The notes under the pieces are model-generated. The model saw nothing but the letters and a program-made list of their open reading frames with translations. It was not told the origin of the DNA and did no database searches. The position numbers were made by a program, and so were the translations under genes. A stretch of 48,629 nt of DNA from Candidatus Paenibacillus intestinavium (GTDB lineage: Bacteria; Bacillota; Bacilli; Paenibacillales; Paenibacillaceae), in assembly GCA_019113605.1 (NCBI GenBank), contig DXHF01000386.1, positions 1 through 48,629 of the forward strand. The letters are read 5' to 3'. Each line of letters opens with the position of its first letter. The first letter of the stretch is position 1. Positions 8,783-18,013 of the stretch are shown piece by piece.

Positions 8783-10852
8783 ATGAATAACAATGGTTAT
8801 GAGGCTTGGTTAAGATATGATGCAATTGAGGACAAGCAACTAGTGCATTCATATTGTAAATATATTAAAGAAATTATTGTGGCACCGGAGCTTGGTGCAG
8901 GTCCTATCCAATCAGCTATAGAAGAGCTTCAATTAGCGATTCCAAGGCTAGTAGGGATTACACCGACAATTAATGAAGCTAAAGCAGTTAATGATACTTT
9001 TCTAGTTGTTGGTACAAAAGACAGTGTTTCGTATATATCGGATGCGATTGTTGGTCCAATTGCGGCATTAAGTAACGATGAAGGCTATCTTGTGCAAACA
9101 ATTACAGTAGGGCAGTCTTCCTACATTATCGTCGCTGGTGTCACAGAAAAAGCAACATTATATGGTGTGTTTCATTTGTTACGTCTCATACAGCAGGGCG
9201 AAAGCCTAGAAGCATTGAACATTCAAGAAACGCCAAAGTATAAACTGCGAATGATTAATCATTGGGACAATATGGATGGCAGCATCGAGCGTGGTTATTC
9301 AGGTCAGTCTATTTTCTATCATAACAATGAGCTATTAGTAGATTCACCGCGTGTACGAGATTATGCAAGATTAATGGCTTCAATCGGAATTAATAATATA
9401 GCAATTAACAACGTTAACGTTCATCATCATGAAACATTTCTAATTACACAAAAACTACTACCAAAGGTTGCACAATTTGCAGCAATTTTCAGGGCGTATG
9501 GCATTACATTATTCCTTAGTGTGAACTATGCAGCTACAATAGAGCTTGGAGAAGTAGATTCTGCTGATCCATTAGATGAACGTGTGCAAGAGTGGTGGAA
9601 ACGTAAAGCTGCAGAAGTATATGAGGCTATTCCTGATTTTGGCGGCTTCCTTGTGAAAGCTGACTCGGAAAATCGTCCTGGTCCATTTACTTACGGTAGA
9701 GATCATGCAGATGGAGCTAATATGTTAGCAGTAGCATTACAACCATTCGGTGGTTTAGTGCTATGGAGATGCTTCGTCTATGATTGTCATCAGGATTGGA
9801 GAGATCGTTCTACTGATCGTGCGCGAGCAGCATATGATCATTTCAAACCATTAGATGGCCGCTTCTTAGATAATGTTATATTGCAAATTAAAAATGGTCC
9901 GATGGATTTCCAAGTTCGTGAGCCAGTTTCACCATTATTCGGTGCAATGGAACAAACAAACCAAGTGATGGAATTCCAGATCACTCAAGAATATACAGGT
10001 CAACAACATCATGTATGCTACCTAATCCCGCAGTGGAAAGAGGTACTTCAGTTTGATACACATCATAAAGGCGAAGGCAGTACCGTTCAAGAAATCGCAG
10101 CGGGTAATGTCCATCCTTACTCACATAGCGGTATCGCTGCTGTAACAAGTATTGGTGATGATGACAACTGGACAGGGCATCATCTATCACAGGCGAATTT
10201 ATATGGCTATGGTCGTCTATTATGGAATCCCGAGCAAACTAGTGAACAAATTGCTTGTGAATGGACAGCGTTGACATTCGGTACGAATCGTCAAGTACAA
10301 CAAATGATCAATACTTTCCTAATGGAATCTTGGTCGATCTATGAAAGCTATACTTCTCCGCTAGGAGTAGGCTGGATGGTCACACCTCATTATCACTATG
10401 GTCCAGATATTGATGGTTATGAATATTCCAAATGGGGTACGTATCACTTTGCCGATCATAAAGGAATTGGTGTAAATCGTACCGTTGCTGATGGAACAGG
10501 TTATATTGGGCAATACGAACAAGCGAATGCACAGCTTTATGAAAATGTGAATACTTGTCCAGATGAGTTGCTATTGTTCTTCCATCATGTACCTTATACA
10601 CATATGCTACATTTAGGGAAAACAGTTATTCAGCACATTTATGATACGCATTTCACTGGAGTAGAACGTGTCCGGTACTGGATTAGTCAGTGGAATGAGC
10701 TTAATGAAGTTGTGGATACTGAGCGTCATGCTCATATATTAGGTAGACTTGAAGTGCAGCTAGAAAATGCTGAGCAATGGCGTGATACTGTCAATACGTA
10801 TTTCTATCGCAAATCAGGCATTGAAGATGCAGCGGGCAGAACGATTTACTAA
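8783..10852 (+). CDS. aguA: GH67 alpha-glucuronidase, intracellular
   Basis: This 689-residue enzyme removes 4-O-methylglucuronic acid (or glucuronic acid) from the non-reducing end of aldouronates. It matches GH67 over its whole length. The catalytic acid is E296 in [10 protein letters not shown], and the paired carboxylates are D375 in NGPMDFQ and E403 in ITQEY. The 79- and 28-residue spacings are as in the characterised Geobacillus enzyme. There is no signal peptide, so it works in the cytoplasm after import. It follows the importer genes and precedes the GH10-GH43 fusion by 112 bp, which holds a hairpin. The start is ATG 8783 with GAGAGGG upstream. Confidence 0.96.
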   Translation: MNNNGYEAWLRYDAIEDKQLVHSYCKYIKEIIVAPELGAGPIQSAIEELQLAIPRLVGITPTINEAKAVNDTFLVVGTKDSVSYISDAIVGPIAALSNDEGYLVQTITVGQSSYIIVAGVTEKATLYGVFHLLRLIQQGESLEALNIQETPKYKLRMINHWDNMDGSIERGYSGQSIFYHNNELLVDSPRVRDYARLMASIGINNIAINNVNVHHHETFLITQKLLPKVAQFAAIFRAYGITLFLSVNYAATIELGEVDSADPLDERVQEWWKRKAAEVYEAIPDFGGFLVKADSENRPGPFTYGRDHADGANMLAVALQPFGGLVLWRCFVYDCHQDWRDRSTDRARAAYDHFKPLDGRFLDNVILQIKNGPMDFQVREPVSPLFGAMEQTNQVMEFQITQEYTGQQHHVCYLIPQWKEVLQFDTHHKGEGSTVQEIAAGNVHPYSHSGIAAVTSIGDDDNWTGHHLSQANLYGYGRLLWNPEQTSEQIACEWTALTFGTNRQVQQMINTFLMESWSIYESYTSPLGVGWMVTPHYHYGPDIDGYEYSKWGTYHFADHKGIGVNRTVADGTGYIGQYEQANAQLYENVNTCPDELLLFFHHVPYTHMLHLGKTVIQHIYDTHFTGVERVRYWISQWNELNEVVDTERHAHILGRLEVQLENAEQWRDTVNTYFYRKSGIEDAAGRTIY

Positions 10853-10899
10853 TATAACAATGCCCTAGTAATTGAAGCGATCAAGAACGGTGCACATTC

Positions 10900-10937
10900 C
10901 TCTTCGTACTATTCAACCTTATGAAAAGTACGAAGAG
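10900..10937 (+). other. Perfect hairpin between aguA and the xylanase fusion
   Basis: CTCTTCGTACT (10900-10910) is exactly inverted at 10927-10937 with a 16-nt loop and no T-run. It is likely an mRNA processing or stability element between aguA and the xylanase gene. Confidence 0.6.
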
Positions 10938-10964
10938 ACATGAATAGTTGGAGGGGGAAATTGG

Positions 10965-13508
10965 ATGAGCGTTATTCCAAAATTATGGGAAGTGTATAAG
11001 TCCTATTTTGATATTGGTGCAGCAGTAAACCTTGAGACTATTAAAGGTTCAGAAAAACTACTAGCTACACATTTTAATAGCATTACAGCAGAGAATGATA
11101 TGAAATTTGTTAGTGTTCATCCTGAAGAAAATAGTTATACATTTGAAGCGGGAGACGAATTACTAGCTTTTGCGAAGCAGCATGGTATGAAGATGAGAGG
11201 CCACACTTTAGTATGGCATAATCAGATGACGGATTGGATTTTTGAGGGTGAAAATGGTGAACCAGCATCTCGTGAATTATTGCTATCCCGTATGAAAGCT
11301 CATATCGATACCGTTGTTGGTAGATATAAAGGAAGCATCTATGCTTGGGATGTTGTGAACGAGGTCATTGAGGATAAGAGTGACATATGGCTGCGTGATT
11401 CGCGTTGGCTACAAATTATCGGTGAAGATTTTATCGAGCATGCCTTCCGTTATGCACATGAGGCTGATCCGGATGCGCTGTTATTCTACAATGACTACAA
11501 TGAATGCAACCCAGAGAAGCGGGACAAAATTATTAAGCTTGTGAAGTCACTACAAGATCGTGGCGTACCTATTCATGGTATTGGATTGCAAGGGCATTGG
11601 AATCTTTCAGGGCCAAGTATTGCAGACATTCGCGAAGCGATTGAGAAGTATGCAGCTCTAGGGCTACAACTACAATTTACTGAGCTTGATATATCTGTCT
11701 TCGATTATGAAGATCGTCGGACAGATCTTACTTCGCCAACAGCAGAAATGCTAGCGAAGCAAGCAGAACGCTATAAAGAAATTTTTGATTTATTCCGTGA
11801 ATATAAAGATGTTATTACAGCTGTAACATTCTGGGGTGCAGCCGAGGATTACACTTGGCTTGATGACTTTCCCGTCAAAGGTCGTAAAAACTGGCCATTT
11901 GTATTTGATGAAAAGCATGAGCCAAAAGATTCTTTCTGGCGCTTAGTCGATCATGAGCTGACTAGATCAATACAATATACGAATCCAGTACTTCCAGGAT
12001 TTTATCCCGATCCAAGTGCGATTCGCGTTGGCGAGGATTATTATATGGTAACCAGTACATTCGAATATTTCCCTGGAGTGCCGATTTTCCATAGTAAAGA
12101 TCTTGTCAACTGGAAGCAAATCGGCCATGTATTGACGAGGGAGAGCCAAGTCAATCTACTTGCACGTAATAGCTCGGAAGGAATATATGCTCCTGTACTT
12201 CGATATGATAACGGCTTGTTCTATATGATTACAACGGATGTATACGGCATCGGTAATTTCTATGTTACAGCGGCTGATCCAGCAGGACCATGGAGTGACC
12301 CGATAAAAATTCCTTACGGAAATATTGATCCATCGTTGTTCTTCGACGATGATGGAAAAGTATATGTATCTGTGCAAGCGGGCTTCGGAGAAACCTCTCA
12401 TATTATACAGTATGAGATTGATCGTACAACAGGTGAGGCATTATCGGAGCCAGTTGTTGTATTTGAAGGCGATGAAGGTCCTTGGGTTGAAGGCCCACAT
12501 TTATACAAAATTAATGGCATGTACTATATGATGACGGCATCCGGCGGTACCGGCCCAATGCATCGTGAAATTATTGGACGGAGCAATCATCCGTACGGTC
12601 CATTTGAAATGCTAGAGCATCCGATACTTACACATAATGCAATCAAAGAACATCCTATCCAGTATACAGGTCATGTAGAGTTACTTGATGATATTGACGG
12701 CAACTGGTGGGCGTTATTTCTAGCGGTTCGTTTGCGTAATGATCGTGGTAGTGTGTTAGGTCGTGAAACATATCTTGCGCCTGTGACATGGGTAGATGGC
12801 TGGCCGATGATCGATAATAATGAAGGTCATGTAGGACTTGATATGTCGGTGATAGTTCCGACACTTCAGCCTCGTGAGGATGTAGTCATGCAAGTCGCGC
12901 CAGAAAAAATTGTAACGACATTTTCGGCACAGCAGCCGTTAAATATGGATTGGATTTATACGAGAGTATTGCCTGTTGAAGCTTCAGTTTCATTGTCTAG
13001 CAACGATGGATACTTAACATTAGTAGGTAATGAGTATAGCTTGAAGGATGGCCAAAATAATTTATTCGTATGCCGTCGTCAGCTTCATCATGCGATGCGT
13101 ATTGAAACGTATATGGAGTTTGCCCCTATAGTTGATGGGGAACATGCAGGTATTGCTGCACGACTAAGTGACAATACGTTTTATGCTATCGGCGTAAGTC
13201 AGCAGGAGGGACAATTCGGAATTGCTGCAATTACGATGAAGAATAAGCAGGAGGAAGCTAGCTTCCTGGCTGTTACGAAGCAAACAGGTGTATGGTTAGC
13301 CATTACCTCTACAGAACAGCAATATGAGCTACAATATTCACTCGATCGTGAGCAATGGCATTCGATTACTAGTGAGGATGCTAGTCATATTTCACCAGAT
13401 TCAGACGGTTCATTTACTGGTGTATGTATAGGGATGTTTGCTAACGGAACAAAGCAGGCTACAGCAGCCCCAGCGAAGTTCGAATATTTCCAATATGAAA
13501 CACGATAA
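10965..13508 (+). CDS. Intracellular GH10 xylanase fused to GH43 beta-xylosidase
   Basis: This 847-residue protein carries two glycosidases. Residues ~1-330 are a GH10 endoxylanase with acid/base E133 in WDVVNE and nucleophile E240 in QFTELDIS. Residues ~337-640 are a GH43 five-bladed propeller with base D349 in FYPDPS, pKa-modulating D455 in NIDPS and acid E509 in WVEGPH. Residues ~650-847 look like the beta-sandwich that completes GH43 xylosidases. No signal peptide is present, so it acts in the cytoplasm on xylo-oligosaccharides released by the GH67. In Paenibacillus sp. JDR-2 the equivalents, xynA2 and xynB, are separate adjacent genes; here they are joined through about ten residues. The reading frame is unbroken and all catalytic residues are kept, so both activities are expected. 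Confidence 0.95.
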   Translation: MSVIPKLWEVYKSYFDIGAAVNLETIKGSEKLLATHFNSITAENDMKFVSVHPEENSYTFEAGDELLAFAKQHGMKMRGHTLVWHNQMTDWIFEGENGEPASRELLLSRMKAHIDTVVGRYKGSIYAWDVVNEVIEDKSDIWLRDSRWLQIIGEDFIEHAFRYAHEADPDALLFYNDYNECNPEKRDKIIKLVKSLQDRGVPIHGIGLQGHWNLSGPSIADIREAIEKYAALGLQLQFTELDISVFDYEDRRTDLTSPTAEMLAKQAERYKEIFDLFREYKDVITAVTFWGAAEDYTWLDDFPVKGRKNWPFVFDEKHEPKDSFWRLVDHELTRSIQYTNPVLPGFYPDPSAIRVGEDYYMVTSTFEYFPGVPIFHSKDLVNWKQIGHVLTRESQVNLLARNSSEGIYAPVLRYDNGLFYMITTDVYGIGNFYVTAADPAGPWSDPIKIPYGNIDPSLFFDDDGKVYVSVQAGFGETSHIIQYEIDRTTGEALSEPVVVFEGDEGPWVEGPHLYKINGMYYMMTASGGTGPMHREIIGRSNHPYGPFEMLEHPILTHNAIKEHPIQYTGHVELLDDIDGNWWALFLAVRLRNDRGSVLGRETYLAPVTWVDGWPMIDNNEGHVGLDMSVIVPTLQPREDVVMQVAPEKIVTTFSAQQPLNMDWIYTRVLPVEASVSLSSNDGYLTLVGNEYSLKDGQNNLFVCRRQLHHAMRIETYMEFAPIVDGEHAGIAARLSDNTFYAIGVSQQEGQFGIAAITMKNKQEEASFLAVTKQTGVWLAITSTEQQYELQYSLDREQWHSITSEDASHISPDSDGSFTGVCIGMFANGTKQATAAPAKFEYFQYETR

Positions 13509-13566
13509 CTCAATCGAAGCTGAGCAAGCTCCATGACCTTTTCTGACAATGGCTATATTAAAATTA

Positions 13567-13619
13567 ATAAGCGTGATATATTCTGTTCATACAATGGAAT
13601 ATATTACGCTTATTTTTTT
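13567..13619 (+). terminator. Rho-independent terminator of the aldouronate operon
   Basis: ATAAGCGTGATATATTC (13567-13583) pairs with GAATATATTACGCTTAT (13597-13613), one G-T pair, followed by seven Ts. This is the clear end of the first module. Confidence 0.9.
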
Positions 13620-13694
13620 GTTGTAAAATTTAACGGTTAAAGTTGGAAAAACAGATAATTTCACAGCACTTTTATGGAGAAGGTGATAGTCAAT

Positions 13695-15476
13695 ATGAAC
13701 ATTGGAAAATATATGAACACAACAATTAACTTTATATTACAGCCGATTCGCAAAAGTATTCGGACTCGCCTTATTGTCACGATGGTATTTATAGCGATTA
13801 TACCGACGCTTGCAGTGACGCTATTAGCGATGGATAATTCACGTCGTTCCATGGAAACGGAAGTTGTTAATACAAACCTATCCAATCTAAAGTGGACAGG
13901 GATTTATTTGGATCAACAATTTGAGCAATTAAGTAATCTCATGTATTCGGTGCTCATTAACCCTGATATGATGGATTATCTTGGGGATCAAGAACAGAAA
14001 AGTGTGGCAGAACAGTATACTGAGCAAAAAAATATTGATAATCTATTAACCAGTTCCTATTACTCGGCGAAAAACCATATGGTCGGTGTTGAAGTATATG
14101 TGCAATCAAAGCAACGGATTTTCACAATTAATTCTTCTGGTAGTCATATGGCAATCACCCCCGATAAGCCCTATTACTTTAATATGCTTGCTAATATGAA
14201 TAAGGATCTAATATTAAGTAATGACCTGAGTGATCCTGATAAATTCCGCATGACGCGGAGTATTAATCGGTTTGAAGATCGGGAAAGGTTAGGCTATATC
14301 TCGTTCGATATTCGTTGGAGTATGTTCGATCAAACATTAGATCTTATGAATAAAGGAGCACAACATACGATCGTATTGATTGATGGGGAAGGCAATAAGC
14401 TATATCAGCCAGCAGGTCTAGAAATGTCAGAGGCAACATGGGCGAATGTTAAAGATCTGAGGGGTGGCCCAGCAGTTATTCGTACGGACAATGAATTTAT
14501 TTTTTATAATACGAATGAATTAATTGACTTGACGTTAATTAAAGTGATTCCGAAGCATGTAGTTAATCAAAGTGCTACGAAGACGATGCAATATGGTATT
14601 ATCATTGGATTATTATCGGTTATTTCTACGATAATTGCTGCTGTTTTTTTAGGTTGGAAAATTTCATATCCGATTGTACATTTAGCTAGATCAATTCGCG
14701 GGTTGAATTTTATGCGGAAAATGGAAGCACCTGATCGCAGACGAATTGATGAAATAGGTATGTTGGAAAATAAACTATATAATTTGCAAAGTAGAATTCA
14801 AGAGCATATTAAAACAGAATTCAGTATGAATTTGGATAAAAAGTCAGCTGAACTTAAAGCGCTTCAAGCTCAAATTAATCCGCATTTTCTACAAAATACG
14901 CTGCAAATGATTGGCAGCATGATCTACACAAGTACACCGCAAGAAAGCTATGCTGTTATACGCTCATTAAGTGAAATGTTCCGCTATGTAATTCGAGAGC
15001 CTGACATGTTAGCGACTCTATCTGCTGAAATGGCGCATTTGAATCATTATATGCATATTCAACAGCAACGTTTCAAAGAAAAATTACAGTATACAGTTGA
15101 AATAGATAACGCGCTGGAGCATGTGCTTATTCCGAAATTAACGTTACAACCGATTGTAGAAAATGCATTTTTCCATGGCTTAGAAAATAAGACAGGAGCG
15201 TGGTCGGTTCATATTCGTATGGAAGCGCATGGGGACGAAGTGTGGATTATAGTAAAGGATAATGGTGTGGGCATAAAGGCGGAAACATTACAATTGCTAG
15301 AGCAAAGGCTACAATCTGAGCGAGATCTTTGGTCAATTGGAAACCGGATAGGCTTATCTAATATTGTTTCCAGAATAAAAATGCGATTTGGTGACTCCTA
15401 TGGCATAGACATTGCTAGTGATGAGTTTATCGGAACTAGTGTTACAGTTAGAATTCCAATAGAGAATGGAGATTGA
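13695..15476 (+). CDS. YesM-type sensor histidine kinase (second module)
   Basis: This 593-residue membrane sensor kinase has a transmembrane helix at ~22-45, an extracellular region, a second helix at ~298-318, a HAMP segment, phospho-acceptor H397 in INPHFLQN, and an ATPase domain with VENAFFHG and DNGVGI. I start it at ATG 13695, preceded by GGAGAAGGTG, rather than at ATG 13674, which has no ribosome site and overlaps that sequence. The regulator follows immediately. Here the kinase precedes the regulator, the reverse of module 1. It probably senses the substrate of the neighbouring importer and GH42; the identity of that sugar is not visible. Confidence 0.88.
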   Translation: MNIGKYMNTTINFILQPIRKSIRTRLIVTMVFIAIIPTLAVTLLAMDNSRRSMETEVVNTNLSNLKWTGIYLDQQFEQLSNLMYSVLINPDMMDYLGDQEQKSVAEQYTEQKNIDNLLTSSYYSAKNHMVGVEVYVQSKQRIFTINSSGSHMAITPDKPYYFNMLANMNKDLILSNDLSDPDKFRMTRSINRFEDRERLGYISFDIRWSMFDQTLDLMNKGAQHTIVLIDGEGNKLYQPAGLEMSEATWANVKDLRGGPAVIRTDNEFIFYNTNELIDLTLIKVIPKHVVNQSATKTMQYGIIIGLLSVISTIIAAVFLGWKISYPIVHLARSIRGLNFMRKMEAPDRRRIDEIGMLENKLYNLQSRIQEHIKTEFSMNLDKKSAELKALQAQINPHFLQNTLQMIGSMIYTSTPQESYAVIRSLSEMFRYVIREPDMLATLSAEMAHLNHYMHIQQQRFKEKLQYTVEIDNALEHVLIPKLTLQPIVENAFFHGLENKTGAWSVHIRMEAHGDEVWIIVKDNGVGIKAETLQLLEQRLQSERDLWSIGNRIGLSNIVSRIKMRFGDSYGIDIASDEFIGTSVTVRIPIENGD

Positions 15477-15482
15477 TTGATA

Positions 15483-16532
15483 ATGATTAAAGTTATTATT
15501 GTTGACGATGAGCGATGGAATCGTGATCTTATTCGCGCCTTCGGTCAATGGGAGCAACTGGGACTGGAAATTGTAGGTGAAGCGAACAATGGCGAGGAAG
15601 CGATTAATCTTATGGAGCAATTCGAGCCGCATATTGTTATTACCGATATGAAGATGCCAGGGGTAACGGGTACTCAGCTTATGCAATATATTTCAGCGCA
15701 TTATCCCAATGTGTTGACGATTGTTATTAGTGGATATGATGATTTTGAATACGCTAGACAGGCTATTAAATATAGTGCGGTTGAATATTTATTGAAGCCG
15801 ATTGATGCTATGGAGCTCAACGATGTACTAGAGCGCTGTAAGGAAAATATTGTAGAACTTAGCATGATCAACTTAAATCCGATCCTTGATATTGAATTAT
15901 CCTATACCTTTCATTCGTACGAAAAGCAGATCACTACTATTTTTGAACAATTAGATCAAGGACAATTGGACAAGCTATTTCAGCAAGTAGCCGTAGATTT
16001 TGAACAAATTAATAATGAAAATGTGTATGACAAATTATTAGAGCAATGGATTGTCATATTACATCAATTGATCAATGATTTCTCTATCCAATTAGAACTA
16101 GTCAACGCTCAGGTTATTCCTGCAACGATGAATGAACTATTGCACGATGTGCACCAACAATATACAACTGCTTTGCAAGCGTTAATTATACAAAGAAAAT
16201 ATAAAAACAAGCTACCGATCCAAGAAGTGAAAAAGTATATTACGACACATGCCAATAATAATATTACACTCGAAGAGATTGCTAGCAGGTTTTATGTAAG
16301 TAAGGAATATTTGAGCAAAATATTTAAACAAGAGTATGGTGTTAACATTACTGATTATATTGTTCAGCTGCGGATGGAGTTGGCGCATTACCATCTAACT
16401 GAAAGCGCTCAGTCGATTAAAGAGATCGCGGAATTAGTAGGCTACGAGGATGTATCTTATTTCTATCGTGTTTTTCGTAAACATTTTGGAATTGCACCAG
16501 GGGAGATGAGAAAGTCCACTGGTTTAAAATAG
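15483..16532 (+). CDS. YesN-type AraC-family response regulator (second module)
   Basis: This 349-residue regulator has receiver residues D8/D9, phospho-acceptor D55 in ITDMKMP and the lysine of YLLKP, with a C-terminal AraC-type HTH (~250-345). The middle region is much shorter than in the other two regulators of the window (349 against 526 and 522 residues). TTG 15477 directly follows the kinase stop, but ATG 15483 is the better start, giving the canonical MIKVIIVDDE. The stop codon overlaps the first of the TAGTCCAAT half-sites in the next intergenic region, a plausible target of this protein. Confidence 0.9.
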   Translation: MIKVIIVDDERWNRDLIRAFGQWEQLGLEIVGEANNGEEAINLMEQFEPHIVITDMKMPGVTGTQLMQYISAHYPNVLTIVISGYDDFEYARQAIKYSAVEYLLKPIDAMELNDVLERCKENIVELSMINLNPILDIELSYTFHSYEKQITTIFEQLDQGQLDKLFQQVAVDFEQINNENVYDKLLEQWIVILHQLINDFSIQLELVNAQVIPATMNELLHDVHQQYTTALQALIIQRKYKNKLPIQEVKKYITTHANNNITLEEIASRFYVSKEYLSKIFKQEYGVNITDYIVQLRMELAHYHLTESAQSIKEIAELVGYEDVSYFYRVFRKHFGIAPGEMRKSTGLK

Positions 16533-16580
16533 TCCAATAGTTTTGTACCGTGTAGTCCAATTTCAAAGAGAGAGGACTAC
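16530..16580 (+). promoter_or_regulatory. Candidate AraC-type operator: two direct half-sites plus an inverted one
   Basis: TAGTCCAAT occurs at 16530-16538 and 16553-16561, 23 bp apart, close to two helical turns. GTAGTCC (16552-16558) is also inverted exactly at 16574-16580. The array lies just upstream of a TATAAT and a cre site. Spacing and position suit binding by the adjacent YesN-type regulator, but this is inference. Confidence 0.5.
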
Positions 16581-16582
16581 AA

Positions 16583-16601
16583 TATAATGAAAGCGTAATC
16601 A
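16583..16601 (+). promoter_or_regulatory. -10 element and consensus cre site before the second binding protein
   Basis: TATAAT at 16583-16588 is followed, sharing one base, by TGAAAGCGTAATCA (16588-16601), a full match to the CcpA cre pattern TGNAARCGNWWWCA. No good -35 is seen, consistent with an activator-dependent promoter. A cre site over the start region would repress when preferred sugars are present. Confidence 0.65.
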
Positions 16602-16624
16602 CAAAACATTGGGAGGTCAAATCA

Positions 16625-17929
16625 ATGAGAAAAATATTTAGCAGTTTAATGGTTGTTATTTTACTGACTACAGTATTAGCGGCATGCGGAGGCAATAGTG
16701 CAGGGACGAATACAGAAAATACTCCAGGCACAGGCAACGGTAATAAGCTGGAAGGCAAAAGTGTTACATTGAAAGTATTTATTGCACAGCCACGCTTTAA
16801 GGAACAATATGATAAATTAGCGGAGGCCTTTACTGAGAAGGTGAAAGTTGAAAAAAATATTGATCTTACTATACAACTAGAGTTACCGAATTCAGATAGT
16901 GCACCACAAATTTTGAAAACACGTCTAGCATCCAATGATGCACCTGATGTATTTTCACTACATGCAATTAATGAAATTCCATCGTTCTATAAAGCAGGCT
17001 ACTTGGAGGATTTATCAGATCAACCATTTGTAGCAACGTTAATGGACAATATTAAATCAGCAGTTACTTCTGATGATGGGAAAGTCGTTGCTCTACCTCT
17101 AGAAACATTATCATGGGGATATTTATACAATAAAGATATTTTCGCAGAGCATAACTTAGAAGTCCCAACAACGTTAACAGAAATGAAAGCGGTTGTAGAT
17201 ACGTTGAATGCTGCTAATGTTAAACCATTTCTACTATCTTACAAAGAAGCTTGGATTCCTCAGCTATTACTTCCATTGTCTGTTGGTGCATTAATTGAAG
17301 CAGGTAATAGTGATTTTATTGCACGAATGAATAATAATGAAGGTTCATTCTCGGAAATGTCCGAAATGTTCAATATCTTTGATCTTATTAATGCGAACGG
17401 TACGGATCGTGCATTAGAGATTGGTGGCGATGATGGTGCGGCTAAGTTTGGTAACGGTGAGGCAGCAATGTGGCTACAAGGACCTTGGTTTGCAGAAACG
17501 ATCTTGAAGTCCAATGAGAATATGAACTTTGGTGTTGCTCCACTTCCAATCAATGATGATCCTAATACAACATTAATTAATCTTAGTGCTTCAACATCAT
17601 TAGCAGTTTCAAAAAGCAGTAAAAACAAAGAAGTAGCGATCGACTTTATTAATTTCATTATGAGTGAAGAGTACTCTAACGAGCTGTTCCAATCCTTAAT
17701 GTTCAACCCAACTTCGACGGTTCATACGTTTGAAAGCTTCCCTTGGGTAGATGATGCTACAGTATTTGTCAAAGAGGGTAAAGCTTATCAGGATCCTGCT
17801 ATCCCACAAGTTGTGAAGGATGAAGTAGGTAAAGGATTACAATCTTACTTTGCAGGTCAGCTTACAAAAGAGCAAGTCATAGATGCACTAGATAAAGCGT
17901 GGCAATCATTCAATAAAGTGAATAACTAA
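16625..17929 (+). CDS. Family-1 sugar-binding lipoprotein (second module)
   Basis: This 434-residue extracellular binding lipoprotein has a signal peptide with lipobox LAAC (C21) and then a G/N/T-rich spacer. Its size and sequence (PLSVGALIEAG, AAMWLQGPWFAE, NFGVAPLPI) fit the MalE/UgpB-like family 1 rather than the longer LplA type of the other modules. The Shine-Dalgarno is GGGAGG. It is followed by MalF- and MalG-like permeases and a GH42 beta-galactosidase, suggesting beta-galactosides or related oligosaccharides as cargo. The exact ligand cannot be read from the sequence. Confidence 0.9.
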   Translation: MRKIFSSLMVVILLTTVLAACGGNSAGTNTENTPGTGNGNKLEGKSVTLKVFIAQPRFKEQYDKLAEAFTEKVKVEKNIDLTIQLELPNSDSAPQILKTRLASNDAPDVFSLHAINEIPSFYKAGYLEDLSDQPFVATLMDNIKSAVTSDDGKVVALPLETLSWGYLYNKDIFAEHNLEVPTTLTEMKAVVDTLNAANVKPFLLSYKEAWIPQLLLPLSVGALIEAGNSDFIARMNNNEGSFSEMSEMFNIFDLINANGTDRALEIGGDDGAAKFGNGEAAMWLQGPWFAETILKSNENMNFGVAPLPINDDPNTTLINLSASTSLAVSKSSKNKEVAIDFINFIMSEEYSNELFQSLMFNPTSTVHTFESFPWVDDATVFVKEGKAYQDPAIPQVVKDEVGKGLQSYFAGQLTKEQVIDALDKAWQSFNKVNN

Positions 17930-17937
17930 TGGGGTCG

Positions 17938-17975
17938 GGATGATAGTAGGGACATAATGCTGCCTATTATCATCC
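17938..17975 (+). other. Hairpin between binding protein and permease genes
   Basis: GGATGATAGTAGG (17938-17950) pairs with CCTATTATCATCC (17963-17975) with one G-T pair and a 12-nt loop, and no T-run. It is placed like the hairpin after lplA at 6507-6536. Confidence 0.6.
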
Positions 17976-18013
17976 TTCCATTACACCAGATGGCAGGAGA
18001 AAGGAGCAGGCTA

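Noticed and set aside
16417-16935. 172-residue minus-strand ORF
   Set aside because: It is antisense to the regulator end, the operator region and the binding-protein start, all of which are well supported.
17260-17706. 148-residue minus-strand ORF
   Set aside because: It lies wholly opposite the binding-protein gene and has no family features.
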